A stretch of 5,286 nucleotides of DNA, from positions 1 through 5,286 of the forward strand of contig JAHJBW010000202.1 of assembly GCA_018813405.1 (NCBI GenBank). The letters run 5' to 3'. Shown piece after piece: positions 5,061-5,286 of the stretch. Positions within the stretch are counted from its first letter, which is position 1; the number at the start of each line of letters is the position of its first letter. The position numbers and the translations under genes were made by a program. This DNA comes from Candidatus Margulisiibacteriota bacterium. GTDB taxonomy: Bacteria; Margulisbacteria; WOR-1; XYC2-FULL-46-14; JAHJBW01. Below the pieces are notes generated by a model. The model searched no databases. It saw only the letters and a program-made list of their open reading frames with translations, and was not told where the DNA came from.

Positions 5061-5112
5061 CCTTTTGCTTTGCCCGTGGGGCTACAGCCTTTTAAGGGGC
5101 AAAGCAAAACGG
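5061..5112. repeat. Inverted repeat with 13-bp perfect arms
   Basis: TTTTGCTTTGCCC (5063-5075) pairs exactly with GGGCAAAGCAAAA (5097-5109); with a one-base bulge at 5110 the stem gains two more pairs (5061-5062 with 5111-5112). The 21-base loop contains GGCT and AGCC, able to form a small inner stem. No T-run follows on either strand, so it is more probably a structured repeat or element end than a terminator. Confidence 0.7.
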
Positions 5113-5219
5113 TGCTGGCTCTTTATGTTATGTTTTCTTTTTTCAGTTGACCAACAAACAAGTAAGTCCCCTGTGTGAAACCGCCCTGGAGACAAAAAGC
5201 TTTTAAAGGATATTTCCTT

Positions 5220-5250
5220 TCCCCCTCTCCTTTGGGAAAGGAGAGGGGGA
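5220..5250. repeat. Long GC-rich hairpin, 14-bp perfect stem with GGG loop
   Basis: The arms 5220-5233 (a T, then CCCCCTCTCCTTT) and 5237-5250 are exact complements, and GGGGG recurs at 5256-5260. This CCCTCTCC...GGAGAGGG type recurs between genes in many bacterial phyla (from memory). It is preceded by AAAAGCTTTT (5195-5204) and a small AAAGGA/TCCTTT stem (5205-5220) that could compete for the same arm. No T-run follows on either strand. Confidence 0.7.
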
Positions 5251-5286
5251 TAAAAGGGGGTGTGGATTGATAAGATGTTAACGGCG

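Larger units (their letters stand above)
4884..5286. other. Non-coding stretch of about 400 bases rich in inverted repeats
   Basis: No coding frame is credible here. The stretch begins with a T-rich run (4900-4938), followed by four separately listed inverted repeats. Between them lies a pyrimidine-rich tract (5018-5062) with a direct repeat of CTCGCTCC at 5029-5036 and 5045-5052. Layout and style suggest one or more interspersed non-coding elements. An ATG at 5275 may begin the next gene but only four codons are visible. No clear terminator for the PPC gene is seen on the + strand. Confidence 0.6.

Noticed and set aside
5275..5286. ATG near the right edge as the start of a further gene
   Set aside because: Only four codons are visible and no good ribosome binding site precedes it, so it cannot be called.

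Overview
The window is bacterial chromosome, about 5.3 kb, with every supported gene on the + strand. It opens inside mutL (DNA mismatch repair). A 12-helix major facilitator transporter follows one base after the mutL stop. The host cannot be named from this sequence. The MutL is the endonuclease type found in most bacteria outside the E. coli-like methyl-directed group. The several families of short repeats and hairpin elements are a style often seen in uncultured lineages, but that is only an impression.

Layout: (1) 1-2778 is a GC-rich housekeeping stretch with mutL (5' end cut by the window) and the MFS gene, probably co-transcribed. The linker of mutL carries two separate repeat tracts. 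(2) 2779-3547 is a toxin-antitoxin operon. A strong sigma70-type promoter overlaps five copies of TGTTAA or its complement. Behind it lie a small excisionase-like HTH protein and a Doc/Fic-fold toxin whose genes overlap by 4 bp. (3) 3548-4440 holds an AT-rich, unrecognised 210-residue gene with an R-x4-H motif suggesting a HEPN ribonuclease. It is flanked on each side by a degenerate 7-bp repeat array, and the two arrays are in opposite orientation. (4) 4441-4883 is a PPC/DUF296 protein gene with an extended -10 element so close to the ATG that the mRNA is probably leaderless. (5) 4884-5286 has no gene that I can support. It contains four strong inverted repeats, including an apparent minus-strand terminator and a 14-bp-stem hairpin, and looks like one or more interspersed non-coding elements.

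How the genes fit together: mutL and the transporter look like a read-through pair without an obvious functional link. The HTH and Doc genes form an autoregulated stress or addiction module. The HEPN-like gene next door, with its different base composition and repeat-bounded edges, suggests a small accessory or defence-type insertion between core genes. Nothing in the sequence proves that it works together with the toxin-antitoxin pair. The most unusual features are the operator array, the inverted heptamer arrays around the HEPN-like gene (with a third heptamer array inside mutL), and the leaderless PPC gene.
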